Assembly: GCA_004151065.3 (NCBI GenBank)
Contig: NWUY0300005387.1
Coordinates: 26,572-49,922, forward strand
From: Larix sibirica
Taxonomy: Eukaryota; Streptophyta; Pinopsida; Pinales; Pinaceae
Direction of reading: 5' to 3'
Length of the DNA: 23,351 bases
Part shown: positions 1 to 10,402 of the stretch, piece after piece
How positions within the stretch are numbered: position 1 is the stretch's first letter
Layout of the letters: each line of letters starts with the position of its first letter
The notes under the pieces: generated by a model
Database searches by the model: none
Told to the model about the DNA's origin: nothing
Seen by the model: the letters and a program-made list of their open reading frames with translations, nothing else
Made by a program: the position numbers and the translations under genes

Positions 1-1
1 G

Positions 2-106
2 CTCATAGCATTGGTCTCCGAGGACGTGGTTCCAGATCCCCAGCAGCTTTGCTCAGATTGTGCCGATGCGCTGCAACGAATGAAAGAAGCTGCCCATAAA
101 TTATAA
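2..106 (+). CDS. Terminal coding exon of an unidentified gene (partial)
   Basis: The first 105 bases read as 34 codons open from the window edge and then TAA at 104-106. The peptide begins LIALVSEDVVPD, continues into a Cys-x2-Cys motif (LCSDC) and ends QRMKEAAHKL. GC content is clearly higher than in the following DNA, and two polyadenylation signals lie 150-190 bases downstream, as expected for the 3' end of a plant gene. The upstream part is outside the window, so the exon start and the family cannot be decided. The leucine/valine-rich start and amphipathic end would fit the end of a helical-repeat protein, but that is a guess. Frame 1 is also open for 32 codons, so the frame choice rests on peptide composition. 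Confidence 0.45.
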   Translation, partial: LIALVSEDVVPDPQQLCSDCADALQRMKEAAHKL

Positions 107-253
107 CATATGTCTTCCTTATGGCCTATATATCAATATGCTTTTTCGTAGCATATGCATAGCTATAGGTGTTGTGGGATATTATTAGCAGGGCGAAGAG
201 ACAGGAATGTGCATGGAAGTTTGGAACGCCGGAACTCACTCACAGCCAGCGTC

Positions 254-300
254 AATAAATATCTGGCATTGTTATTAGTTGTGCTGTGGAAGCAAATAAA
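254..300 (+). terminator. Polyadenylation signals of the + strand gene
   Basis: Two exact AATAAA hexamers occur at 254-259 and 295-300, after a stop codon at 104-106. The spacing gives a 3' UTR of roughly 170-220 bases, normal for plants. AATAAA is common by chance in AT-rich DNA, so the support comes mainly from position. Confidence 0.4.
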
Positions 301-330
301 GTAATGCTGTCCTTAAATGGTCCTGGGCAT

Positions 331-2399
331 TGAACTGAAGTGATTCAGTACTTGTCCCCATTGCATTAAGTATTTTACCAAATTTGAATTAAGTTCCCAC
401 ATATTATACTTTTCTTTCTACCAGTGCAGTCCATATTACACAATCAATCATATGGTATTTTTACTTACACCATTATCAATTACTTGTTACATCAGGTAGA
501 GTATTTAAGAAAAATTGAATTTATTTTTACAATCAAAATTGTAATTTTAACAACTAAAATTGCAATTTAAGGAACAAATCTAAAATAATAGAAAATGCAA
601 AAATCTAAAATCCAAGCCAACAACATTATATTTTCTAAGATACAAAAATCTACATTCCAAACCAAAATGTTGTATTCTCTATTTTTAATTATGAATATAA
701 ATAAGTTCATTTTTTATTTTATATTATGTATGTTATGTTTAAACCCAAGTTTTATCTGTATATCATATGATAATGTACGATGTTGATCATAGGGAGAATA
801 AAACTTAGAGTCCATCCTTGGTTGTGTGTCCTATTTAGATCCTTTTTGATACTGTGTATATGTCTTTGCTGGTTTTCTCATGTTTTTTTGGTTGTTGAAG
901 CTTTCCATTAATAAGTGATTTAAGTAAAAAAAAATTCCTCGATCATAAGTCACTTTTCAATATTCTTGCTTTTTGTTCGCCGATAGGCGCTACAATGGGA
1001 AAATGCATATAGGGGGAGGATGGCAGCCTTTTAATCCTTCATTAAGGATGGGCGGTCGTGATTAATTTGATTGGAATATTCTTCGTCTAGCACATCCATC
1101 CAAGGGCGGGGATTTAGGGTGGAATCACGGGTTAACCAAAATTCTTTAGCTAAGTTTAATTAGGTTACGGTTTTTTTTGTTAATCAAACTTCGGTTACCA
1201 CGCGGTGGCTTGAGAAACCGATCGGTCATAGGACGCTCACATTCTATGGAAAAGTGGATGGTTCACATTTTTAGTCATATCGAATAACTAGATACCTAGA
1301 CATTTGTTTGAAATTTAATTTATTGTCATTGCAGGTTGGCATGGTCTATGGTTGTGCTTCGGAGGATGTATACAATGCAGAGGATGGAAATCTATATACT
1401 GCAACACATGCATGGCTAATTATATCTATGTTACTAGAAATGGGAAATGGTAAGGGTAACAAGAATAGAACAAGAAATAGAGTTAGATGGTTTCAGGAGA
1501 TGAGAAAAGTCAATCCCATCCCCCTGCTGTATATTATGCATATAAAGTTGATTGGAATTGTAATAATGTAGTGTCAAGACAGGAATAGGAACAAGAAAGT
1601 TAGAAACAGAACAAAATGAGAAACTGAGTCTTCTGACCACATTTCCAGTAACCTGGACTAGCACAATCATGTGGGAACAAAGATTTCCCATGAAAAATAG
1701 ATATCATGTATTGATTTAAACTAATAAAGTTATCATCTCATACCCTCCATATTGTTCTGACATAAACTGCAGAAGTTTTGCCAGTTAACCCTACTGTAGA
1801 ACTAAATAATGATGCAATAAAATCTCAATTAAGGAATCATTATTTTTTCATATGATGCACCAAAATTTAAGTTATTTTAGAGTTGAAATTCAACACCACA
1901 ATGCATGGCATTAGGACTGTAAGCAAGGAACAACGAGGAATGTTGTATGAATTCATTAAGTTGGTGGAAGGATTCGAGACCAGGTAGTGAGGATTAGCAG
2001 AGGCATAGTGAGGCTGATTTCGCCAGGAAATTTTGGGTAATGGAGGAGTTGGGACTCAAGGGTCGGGTGATGAAAAATAGATTGGGATTTCGGTAAGCGG
2101 AGTAGAGCAGATGGTAAAAGTTGTGGTTATGTTTATGTAAATGTCTGAAATTGCAGGAATGTAGACCTGCCTTTTGCAACAGCTAGATTTATAGAGAGAG
2201 TGAGAGTTTCTTTTGATCCTAGAAAATTATATATTATATGTATCGTATATTCTTCCAAAAGAGGAATTGGAACATATGAAAATAAAAATAGGCAAGTGCA
2301 ATCACTATTCAAATTAAAATGAGAAACAAATTTGTTATTAAGAAAATGTCAATAAACATAGTATTATTTAGTCTAAAGACTTTCAAAATATGGGCACAC
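331..2399. other. Long non-coding stretch, possible Lunapark intron
   Basis: No convincing gene was found. If the Lunapark gene is intact, this is the 5' part of its intron following the exon at 2400-2664. I looked on the - strand for the next Lunapark exon (second membrane segment, DLDWKMR-like motif) and did not find it. A less AT-rich block at 960-1260 shows no coding pattern. A segment at 1335-1449 (+) is flanked by an AG and a GT and is open, but its peptide is unfamiliar. Confidence 0.5.
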
Positions 2400-2660
2400 C
2401 TCGAAGATAACAGGGTAAATTATAAGAGCTCGAGCAAGTTTTCGCCAAGTTTCAGATCGCCTCTTTGCCCTAGCATGAACAGAAGCTTCTTCTTTGGAAA
2501 GGTGTTCCAATCTTTTCTCGAAATCCTCATTTTTACTCCTAAAAACTCCATTCCAAATACGAGTGAGAATGCTCTTCTGGGATTGTGATTTTAAAGCGGT
2601 TGCAGTAGACGATGGCTGTGTGTTGTCAGTAACAACATTCTCTACTTCAGATTGCGCCAT
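2400..2660 (-). CDS. LNP: Lunapark homologue, first coding exon (partial gene)
   Basis: Lunapark proteins are ER membrane proteins that stabilise three-way junctions of the tubular ER network. The exon encodes 87 residues from the ATG at 2660-2658: a variable, Ser/Thr-rich N-terminus (about 1-30), then the family block around residues 31-75 with RIWNGVF, EDFEKRLEHLSKEEASV and RRSETWRKLARALI, then the start of the first membrane segment (IIYPVIFE). A splice acceptor (TTTTGCAG) ends 4 bases before the ATG, so there is a 5' UTR intron. The exon ends GAG with a GTGTGC donor at 2399, in phase 0, the point where plant Lunapark continues into the rest of its first membrane helix. No stop or frameshift is seen. 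The following exons (coiled coil, zinc ribbon) are not in the window. Either the intron exceeds 2.3 kb or this is an orphan exon. Confidence 0.85.
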
Positions 2661-2664
2661 AAAT

Positions 2665-3572
2665 CTGCAAAATGCCACAGCCTTCAAATGTGTAGCATGT
2701 TTTACTTGATACATCAAAATTATGAGGAATGGATACATCTCTTACTATCTGTAAATATTGTACATCCATCATCAGAGTACACAAACTACAATATTATCCA
2801 GCTTGAGTTCATATACCATACTTTGCCCTAAATTATGGCATAAAACTTTAAGATTTCAATGATTTACATAGTTAAGCCATTAAAAACTATAGAACACAAA
2901 CTCAAATTTTTCTTCAAATTGAAATAAAAACAGATTATTTCGAATCCAACCAGAAATTACAAAAATAAAAACATTTACGTACTTTGTGATGCAAAAATAG
3001 TAACAGCAGATCCACAATTCATAATTGTTCAGTTGTAAATAGTATCCAATCCAAGCAAATTAATGAAATCAACTTTGACCTGCAATGTCATTAAATGCAG
3101 TGGATGCGGCAAAGAATAGACCAATGTTAACATGGCTTACACAAAGCTGGGTGGATATAATTTTGCAAGTTAATATACTTGTATTAGTGACATTTTAAAG
3201 ACAACATAACAATGGCATTTTGAAAACACTGAAAGAGGATGTATGTCACATGATAATATAAGGAAATTGCCACCAATTACAAAGGACGAGGATGATTTAC
3301 AGCAAGCAGGAAAAAAGAAATTTTGTTATACATTTAAAGCTCCAGTGCACCATCATCAAGAATGCTGCACACATCTTCCCCAGGCTTACATAAAGCTTAA
3401 TAACCTCCAACACTAATAAACATTCAAGACCTAGCAAATCCAAGCGACTTAGGAAAGAAGTTATATAACAAAAATAGCTCAATAACACATGTTAAATTAA
3501 AGGGTAACTTTATAACAATAATGAATCCACAACACATGCTAAAGTAAAAGAATGGTTCTTTGCAATAATAAC
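2665..3572 (-). other. Probable 5' UTR intron sequence; no gene seen
   Basis: This stretch lies immediately upstream of the Lunapark acceptor and is AT-rich with frequent stops in all frames. Nothing recognisable was found. It is best read as intron of the - strand gene, an inference from the splice acceptor at 2666-2665. Confidence 0.45.
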
Positions 3573-3663
3573 CTGTCTGTGAGTGTGTTTGAATGTAATG
3601 TCCCAAGCTTTTCCAAAGTCCAAGACTAACTCTGAATCTTTAGCCTCAAATTTTTCACCGAGA
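3573..3663 (-). other. Possible exon of a - strand gene
   Basis: Between a possible acceptor (ending AG at 3665-3664) and a CAG|GTTATT donor at 3572, a - strand frame reads LGEKFEAKDSELVLDFGK followed by AWDITFKHTHRQ. The composition is balanced and charged, unlike translated AT-rich spacer. I do not recognise the family. It lies about 0.9 kb upstream of the Lunapark exon on the same strand, so it could be a leader exon of that gene, an exon of another gene, or a captured fragment. The acceptor end lies inside copy 1 of the tandem duplication described next. Codon bias and homology could not be tested. Confidence 0.25.
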
Positions 3664-4086
3664 CTAGTTTTGTAATTTTGGACAAAACATCAGGCATTGA
3701 GTTTAAAACAATTATCCACAGGGAGGCATTCCCTGCATTTGCGTGGATGCCCTCTACCATCCCCAAAATGAAAGGACTGGTCATGGGCATCCTTGAGCCA
3801 TCATTTATAATAAAGAATCAGTCTATAATAAGTTAAAATTATATCTTAATCTTCAATCTCCGAGACAAATTTTGTAATTTTGGACAAAACATTAGCACTG
3901 AGTTTAAAACAATTATCCACAGGGAGGCATCCCCTGCATTTTCGTAGATGCTCTCTAACATCCCCAAAATGAAAGGACTGGTCGCGAGCATCCTTGAGCC
4001 ATCATTTATCATAAAGGATCAGTCTATGACTCTATAATAAGTTGAAATTATATCTTAGTCTTCAGCCTCCAATTTTGCCACAAGCT
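3637..4086. repeat. Two-copy ~205-bp tandem duplication plus partial third copy
   Basis: A block beginning near TGTAATTTTGGACAAAACAT at 3671 recurs at 3873. Both copies share TTTAAAACAATTATCCACAG, CCCCAAAATGAAAGGACTGG and a tail containing CTATAATAAGTT. The period is 201-209 bases because of small indels. A partial third copy begins near 4060. On the - strand, copy 2 is open for 50 codons (3998-3846) with motifs FHFGDVREHLRKC and CLPVDNCFKL. Copy 1 has the same peptide in part, broken by a one-base insertion. Confidence 0.85.
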
Positions 4087-5630
4087 TGTATTATAAATAT
4101 CTACTGTTGAGTAAACAAAAGGAAGACACGAAAGTTTGAAAAACAAACTCTCTTTTTCCCATGCTTTCACTGTGTGCCTGTATCAGGAACTGAAACTTTG
4201 CTGCACGGAGAATATGTATGTTGATGTACTCAGTAAAGGTCGTAGAATAACAAAACCTTTGTCATGTAAGGAGCAGATATGACTAGTAGGAAAGTGATAA
4301 TTAGTACATGTTCGCTGATGGGGAATGTTCGGAATGCAACTACACATCCACCTTTTGTAAGTATGTATTTATTTTGAACATACATGCCCCTTTAGATTTC
4401 CCTTTATATCAGATTTATGTTACAGAAGTTGGTGCATGCAGACTTGCAGTTATCATGCATGAAGTAAGATTTTACTCTAGGAGCAAAATAGACTTGTTAT
4501 TATGAGTGCTGTAAGTGACTGATGACATCCCAGTTATTCCGAATGAATTGTCAATTTCATGGCTCGTTTTAGTTTTAGCAATACCCTGTCCTCCTAAAGA
4601 TTTATTTTTCAACAAGTCTTATTTTACCCTATCTATCTTATGCAATCTAATACAATGTTAGGGGGGAATTCTCTCAACTGTTATCCTATCTATATCTGTA
4701 CTTGCAAATAATTAGAACACGTTTTGATGGAGCTCTATGCACTATCTTGAACTGGGGCTTGAAAATCAAAACCTATTATACATGGATAGATATTAATCAC
4801 CGTGAAGCGACCAGATCGTGCCCCCTATTACGCACAGAAGACTTATGACATCTCTCTTTATCAAGTGTTCACATCATTGAAGTAAATCTACCTTATTTTG
4901 GACTCCAAATATTTTGATCTAGAAGCATTATCATTAGGAAGAGCATAAAAGAGTCAGATGGCTTCACTGCATTCAAAGTTTTTTACAGAAAATGCTTTGA
5001 AATTCTATGAATATGTACGGAGGATTTTTTACCAAAAAAATAGGTGGATAGCAATTATGGACACATTTTCACTGCTGGATGTCTGGTTTTTATTGCAAAA
5101 TTCAAATATATGGCCTGTGGTTTATATTCTCTCTCTCATAAAATCAGATATAAATGCTTCCAAACCGTCAAACAGTATAAAAATGGGAAACACACATGCT
5201 TATTTATTTATTTATTTATTTTAAGCTCGCTTGCTAAAACGATCCTGCCATCCTAAACGTCAGGAAACACCTCACTAAATCCTTGTAAATCAAACCTTCA
5301 CTGCTCGAATCCAATATTTTCAATCAATAAAACAGATGGCGCCATTGATTTGCAAATATTGACTCAAACGAAAGCTTAATTGGACCCACGACGCGCAGGA
5401 AAATATTATTTTAAAAGCTTATGCACAAAGTAAAAGCAGGGCGCCTTAAATTCACTAGTTATAATGCAAATCTGGATGGTCTTTGACCATTTACAATGCC
5501 AAAAACTCTTCAGATACCATTCAATTGCCAAGATTTAGACAAGCAAAACCCTGATTAGCAAATGCAAAAGCAATACAGTAATCGAAATATGTAAGAGCAA
5601 GAAAAAAGGCGATTCGAGGACAAATTCTAT
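4087..5630. other. Non-coding stretch without recognisable genes
   Basis: AT-rich sequence with short chance frames only. A - strand frame near 4090-4260 is open for about 60 codons without an ATG, and its peptide is unfamiliar. If the promoter proposed at 5633-5945 belongs to Lunapark, this is part of its long leader intron. Confidence 0.45.
5199..5221. repeat. TTTA microsatellite
   Basis: About five uninterrupted TTAT/TTTA units followed by TTTAAG. A simple-sequence repeat with no sign of function. Confidence 0.9.
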
Positions 5631-5632
5631 AC

Positions 5633-5945
5633 CGTGGAAATCAATGAAGCTCCGACGCTTAAAAGGGGGCCAAATCTGGACTTAATTGAACAAAATTTAG
5701 ATCTGCCGAGCAAAAAATATACGCGGAAAAAGCTCGTGGGCCTTGTCTCTGGCAGCAATGAGGCTTTGAGGTTACAGATCGATCGAAACCTTTATGGAAA
5801 CCGATGTAACGTTCAAAACCTCGAAATGCCCGGAAAATATTGAGCGGAAAGGAAAGTTCCGCAGGCTGCGAGGCGTAATCACTCGAAGATCGAACGTTTG
5901 GTGACCAGTTTTTGTAAATTTATTTTATCTCAACGCTTCTCCAAG
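5633..5945 (-). promoter_or_regulatory. Candidate promoter and noncoding first exon (- strand)
   Basis: A GC- and CpG-richer island in otherwise AT-rich DNA. On the - strand it runs from a TATA-like ATAAAATAAATTTA (about 5930-5915) through CpG-bearing sequence to a possible donor CACG|GTATAG at 5632. The - strand is open for about 100 codons but lacks an ATG, which suits an unmethylated leader rather than a coding exon. The + strand is also open (about 69 codons) but its frame would begin at GTG, not ATG. It lies 3 kb upstream of the Lunapark exon, which needs a leader exon, so the pairing is plausible but unproven. Confidence 0.3.
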
Positions 5946-6396
5946 AAATTGGAAGATTAGGTCGGTACGCATTGGACATTCGCTTTTTTTTAATAAAGTG
6001 AATAGTATATTTAGGATGTTTAAAAGGTAGTTTAGTGGAAAAATGAAGCGTCAGAATTGGCAAGACCTTGCGTTTGAAGAAAATTTTGAGGATGTATGAG
6101 ACTTAATGAAATTTTATTTCAAAAATGGGAAGAACGAGAGTTAGATTCTTTACTTGGAATATATTAATAATTCATTCGGTGGGATTCCAATTCGTTTAAT
6201 GTAAATGGAACTTTCTTTATGGAATTGTCTATCAAGGGTGATATTTTTGTAAGTTTAGTTTTTTTTTCCGTGAAATTTTTGTAAATTTAGTTAAATCAGT
6301 ATAGTAATCTTAAACTTGGAGGGATTTAATTTTTTGAAGTATAGTTTATTTTTTAAACTGAGGAAATTTGATTTTTTTTTGCTTGATAGATTTTGG
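5946..6396. other. AT-rich spacer with T runs
   Basis: Contains many homopolymer T runs and no open frame of note. From about 6219 (ATGGAATTGTCTATC) it starts to resemble 9440 onward, the left edge of the segmental duplication. Confidence 0.5.
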
Positions 6397-6524
6397 ACAT
6401 GGATTTTTTTAGTTACTTTTCATAAATAAATTATGAGTCTACATGGATTTTTTTATTTTTTATTTTATGCACCTACATGGATTTTTTTATTTTTTATTTT
6501 ATGCACCTACATGAATTTTTTAAT
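6397..6524. repeat. 34-bp tandem repeat, two exact units with decayed flanking units
   Basis: ACATGGATTTTTTTATTTTT starts at 6441 and again at 6475, both units ending in ATGCACCT. A third start (ACATGAATTTTTT) follows at 6509, and a diverged unit starts at 6397. The insert is absent from the matching position of duplication copy II near 9480. Confidence 0.9.
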
Positions 6525-6669
6525 TATGTTAATGTTACATTATGTGACAACATCTCCCCCATATAGAGCACCTCGCTCCTCTTGATGCAATGATTAAAAT
6601 TTATAAACTTAAAGTTAATACTTTGCTTGGTTGCTTTTAAAAAAATTCCATTTATATAGAATATCTACC

Positions 6670-8102
6670 TATTAAGTTAATCCTTGACTTTTTTTCCACT
6701 TTATCAATACTATAATGTAAATGGTTTACCATGTCACATTGTTTTAGTCCATGGTATTCATGTAATGGCAGCGTATTTAAGAGACTCATTCTACATTGTA
6801 AAGTGTTGCAAGTGGTCATTCTTGACTTGATTGATCACGACTATTGAAGATATTTTTGGGTGGTTTTTGCAAGTTGGGGTTTCCATGTTAGTATTGGCTT
6901 TGATCTATGTGCATATGCTTGTATAGCCTAGGAAAGTTTAGATTCTTGAGTGAGAACAGTTTATGATACTAAGAGCCTTAGGTTTATATCAACACCACAA
7001 AAGTGAAGTTCTCAAAAGAAACAAGAGGATGGATTCTCATGGCTAATGAGAATGTCATTTCGTGAGAATCTTTCCATGATGACGTCATATTAAAAGAGCT
7101 TTGTCATTTGGTCGGAGCTTGTGCATTGACTTGCATCCTAGTGTTTGGCCCAAGGAGCTCTACAATATGGCATGATTCATCTTGAAGTGGGAAGATTAAG
7201 AAGTATGAAAAGAAAAACAATTGGCCTCGAAGAACATGATAAGAAAGAACATGGTAGATGTGCAATGAGATGTTCAATGGAGGATATGCCAATTTCATAT
7301 AGTTGTCTATCAAATATGGAAACTCGGTGTTTACACCTTGTAGCAGGATTATAAGTGGCATGATTGTTAATTATTGAATGAATTTCCTTAATGGTGACAA
7401 CTACCTAGGCAAGAGTTATATCATGGGGGAGTATTGAATGGAATCTTAGAAAAAAAATGCATGGCAATAGTGTTGTCGAGATGGGGTTCTCTTTGTTGAG
7501 TTTGAAGATTGGTTATTTACCTATGTAAAGGGTATATTACTAGAAGACCAATTTGCATGAATAACCCTTAATTGTTTGATCAATTATAAAGGGTTGTTAA
7601 CACTTGGAGTGGGCTATGTGTTAGTTGAAGGCTCTAGAAGTGGACAATTATTTGGTTATAGATCACTCTAGGTGATATAAGGGAGGGTATAATGTAATAA
7701 TCTTGAGTTCCTGGATAAACTTATAGAGGGACAGGTTTTTATTCCAATTCAAGTTTCAAGAGGGGATTGTTAAGTTAATCCTTGACTTCATCAATAATAT
7801 ACCATAGGTTGCTTATCATGGCACATTGTTTTAGCCCATGGTATTCATGTGATGGCAACCTATTTAAGAGGCTCATTATCCACATTAAAGTGCCTTGAGT
7901 TGCTAGTCTTGACTGGGTTAGCCAAGGGCATTGAAGATATCTTTGTGTGATTTTCTTGAGTTTGGGTTTCCATGTCAGATCTAGCCTTTGATCTATTTAT
8001 GCATGAGGTTGTATGGTATTGATTCTAAAAAGGCTTATATAGTCCACTAGGTATATATGCACAATGGTTCTTGCCTTTCTCTTGTAGGTGTAAAATTTAA
8101 CA
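6670..8102 (+). mobile_element. Small non-autonomous LTR retrotransposon, copy I
   Basis: Two long terminal repeats (6670-about 6930 and 7768-8102) flank about 830 bases with no gag or pol motif. The 3' LTR starts TGTTAAGTTAATCC directly after a purine tract (AAGAGGGGAT, 7758-7767) and ends TTTAACA. The bases before the 5' LTR (CTACC) and after the 3' LTR (CCACC) are a near-perfect 5-bp target duplication. The 5' LTR end and primer-binding site are lost by a small deletion, seen by comparison with 9574-9861. Total length of about 1.4 kb and the lack of coding capacity put it with TRIM-like non-autonomous elements. Whether it belongs to a copia or gypsy parent cannot be told. Confidence 0.75.
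7768..8102 (+). repeat. 3' LTR of copy I
   Basis: TG...CA ends. Holds a CTATTTAAGAGGCTCATTAT element that is nearly unchanged in the other three LTRs and is a good TATA-box candidate. A TATA-like CTAAAAAGGCTTATATAG lies further on. Confidence 0.75.
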
Positions 8103-8238
8103 CCACCTCCCTTGAACATGTTTCTTAACATCCAAGGCTCTTGGCCCTCCTGGAAGATGTATTCCAACCAATTTCACATCATCAATTGTTAGTTATCAAA
8201 CAAGAGATTACCAGTCTAATTCAATAAGTGAATTCTGT

Positions 8239-8849
8239 AAAGATGCATCTTTATTCACTTCAAAATTCCCCAAGGGAAACTATGCATAGTTATTATGTTA
8301 TGGGCAACATGACTCATGACAACATTTTACATATAATCTTGTAATAACAGTCTTTCGTGAAAATTATCATTGCAGATTCTAGTTGATGTTTTTTGGCTTT
8401 AACGACAAAATCCAACATATGAGTTTTCAAGTTGCATGTAACTAATTCTCACAACAACACATGGAGAATTTAGTAGGGATATGTTGAATTCTCCATCTCA
8501 CCCATATGTTAGCGAGGGCGATGTTAAGTTTCAAACCATGGTAAGACGATTTTGCTCTTGAATAATAACCTAAACACTATGTAGCTAGAAAGGTAAAAAC
8601 ACTTCAATCGAAAGTAACTTTTGAATAAGTTAATCAATAAATACATACTACTAGAAATACAAACAACCAAATATAGAAATCTATGCTCTTAATCACATAT
8701 ATCTTCTATGAAAACTAAAAATAATAAATAAACCACAATAGCTCAAAACCACGACTCACTAACATTCCTAGTGATGTGCCCTAGGTTCCTTTTATAGAAC
8801 AAGAGACACAAGGTAGATACAATGCATGTAGACATCTAGTGATGCACCT
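8239..8849. repeat. ~610-bp dispersed repeat, copy 1 of 2
   Basis: Closely matches 18765-19375 in the same orientation, from AAGATGCATCT to GATGCACCT. Shared blocks include CATGACTCATGACAA, AACGACAAAATC, GGAGAATTTAGTAGGG, TCAAACCATGGTAAG and AATCACATATAT. It starts exactly where the homology between duplication copies I and II stops. On the - strand it carries a TTCTATAAAAGG motif and TGTTGGATTTTGTCG, reminiscent of plant LTR ends, but no partner LTR or target duplication was found. Confidence 0.75.
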
Positions 8850-8863
8850 ATTGACTGGAAATC

Positions 8864-9439
8864 AACTTTGGGCTCAACATGATATGTTACATTGTTAATC
8901 TCCCCAAATCAATGGGAGGGTTGCTCCAACTAGCCTTTCAAGCTCTAATTCCAGTCAAAGAAGGTGGTAGAAGTCATTGTAATTATGACTCTTTCCTCGT
9001 TAAAGAGTATCAAAGGATCACATTCATAGATTATTCCAGTACATAGTGACTTATTTTACACTATATGAGTATCTGTCATCGGTTTTAAGTCACTTGGTCT
9101 CAATCCAAAGTAGCTATAGTGTTTAAGTCTCAGTTTGATCAAAGCCTCACCCATCAACTTGGGGTTGGTAGGGCTAAATGGATTTTAGAGTTATAGTATT
9201 CCCTAGCATAATATCACCCATAAGACACATTCATGGCATCCATTAAGGCCTTAGTGCCCAAAAATATCTTGACGATATGCAATTGAGCTTAATCCATCCT
9301 TGTTTGGATTATTTTTTAACCATATTCTTTTGGCCTCAGGGGAGGCCACTCTGAGTTTATTTTTAAGTTTTAAAACCCTCTTAAGTTAGCAATCCCCATG
9401 TCAAGGTTGATCAATTCATATTTTCAAGCAATAATTACA
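8864..9439. other. Unassigned spacer
   Basis: No gene, RNA or element end recognised. Frames are short and unremarkable. Confidence 0.5.
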
Positions 9440-9573
9440 ATGGAATTGTCTATCGAGGATATTTTTCAAGTGTAGTTAAATGATTAGAACTAGTGCTCAA
9501 AATTGAAGAAGATAAAGTCAATACTTTTCTCAGTTGATTTAAATAATTTTTCCATTCATAAAGGACACCCACT

Positions 9574-9848
9574 TGTTAGGTTAAGCCTTGTATCGATTAA
9601 TAATATACTACATGTGATTTATCATGGCAATTTTTTTAGCCCATGGTATTCATGTGATGGCAGCTTAGTTAAGAGGCTTATTATCTACCATAAAGTGCCT
9701 CAAGTGGCCAATCTTGGGTGGATTGGCCAAGGGTATTGAAGATATATTTATGTGGTTTTCTCAGGTTTGGGATTCCATGTTGTATCTAGGCTTTGATCTA
9801 TGTGTGCATGTTTGTGTTTATCTCTCTCCCACGTTTGTAAATATAACA
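9574..9848 (+). repeat. 5' LTR of copy II
   Basis: Starts TGTTAGGTTAAGCC, ends AATATAACA, then the primer-binding site. It is shorter than the 3' LTR because about 60 bases around the second TATA-like motif are missing and the 3' LTR holds an insertion. Confidence 0.8.
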
Positions 9849-9861
9849 TGGTATCAAATCC
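9849..9861 (+). promoter_or_regulatory. Primer-binding site, initiator tRNA-Met type
   Basis: TGGTATCAAATCC immediately follows the CA end of the LTR. The usual plant site complementary to initiator tRNA-Met is TGGTATCAGAGCC, so two bases have changed. This fixes the element's orientation as +. Confidence 0.8.
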
Positions 9862-10381
9862 TATGTAAGCCTAAAATCTCTGGCGACTGTGGCCTGTGAT
9901 AATGAGAGCCTTCAGTTCATATCAACACTGCAAAAGTGGAGTTCTCAAAAGCAACAAAAGTATGGATTACCATGGTTTATGAGAATGCCATTGCTTGAGA
10001 ACTTCTCCATGATGTATCAAATTAAGAGAGCTTTTTCATTTGGTGGGAGCTTGTGTTATGGCTTGTGTCCCAAGGTTTGGTCTAAGGAGATATATCATAT
10101 GGCATGATTCATCTTGAGTAGGGGGATTGAGAGGCATGTAAAGAAAATCAATTGGCCTAAAAAAATACAAATATAAGAATGGGCATGGTAGATGTGCAAT
10201 GAGATTATTGATGAATGATGTGCCAATTTCATATAGTTGTGTGTCAACTATGGAAGCTCGAAGTTTATGCCTTGTAGTAGGATCATAAGTGATGTGATTA
10301 TAAACTATTGAAGGAATTCCTTGATTGTGGAAGTTACCCAGGAAAAAGTTATGTCATGGAAAAGTGACGTATGGAGTCCTA

Positions 10382-10402
10382 AATAAAATGCATGATAGTA
10401 GT
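10382..10402 (+). repeat. Left target-site duplication of the nested LINE
   Basis: A 21-base sequence starting AATAAAATGCATG and ending TAGTAGT is repeated exactly at 12202-12222. Copy I has a single related site near 7458 (AAAAAAATGCATGGCAATAG), showing the unoccupied state. Confidence 0.9.

Larger units (their letters stand above)
6219..8240 (+). repeat. Segmental duplication, copy I
   Basis: This copy matches 9440-13190 across the left flank, a whole small LTR retrotransposon and about 140 bases of right flank. The left flank is matched by AAAGTTAATACTTTGCTTGG here and AAAGTCAATACTTTTCTCAG in copy II. The right flank is matched by TCTTGGCCCTCCTGGAA in both. Because flanks and element are duplicated together, the element inserted once before the duplication. 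Confidence 0.75.

Noticed and set aside
595-786. 63-codon + strand frame.
   Set aside because: Very Phe/Ile/Asn/Lys-rich translation typical of AT-rich noise, no splice or homology clues.
1335-1449. AG- and GT-bounded open segment on + (VGMVYGCASEDVYNAEDGN) that could be an exon.
   Set aside because: Peptide unfamiliar, isolated, no partner exons on +, and AG/GT pairs are frequent in AT-rich introns. Noted in the 331-2399 entry only.
5634-5843. 69-codon + strand frame in the CpG-richer island.
   Set aside because: It would start at GTG rather than ATG, and the opposite strand is equally open; better explained by base composition of a leader region.
7104-7361. Overlapping frames on both strands inside the LTR element.
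   Set aside because: The matching region of copy II (about 10070-10300) does not preserve either frame, so they are chance.
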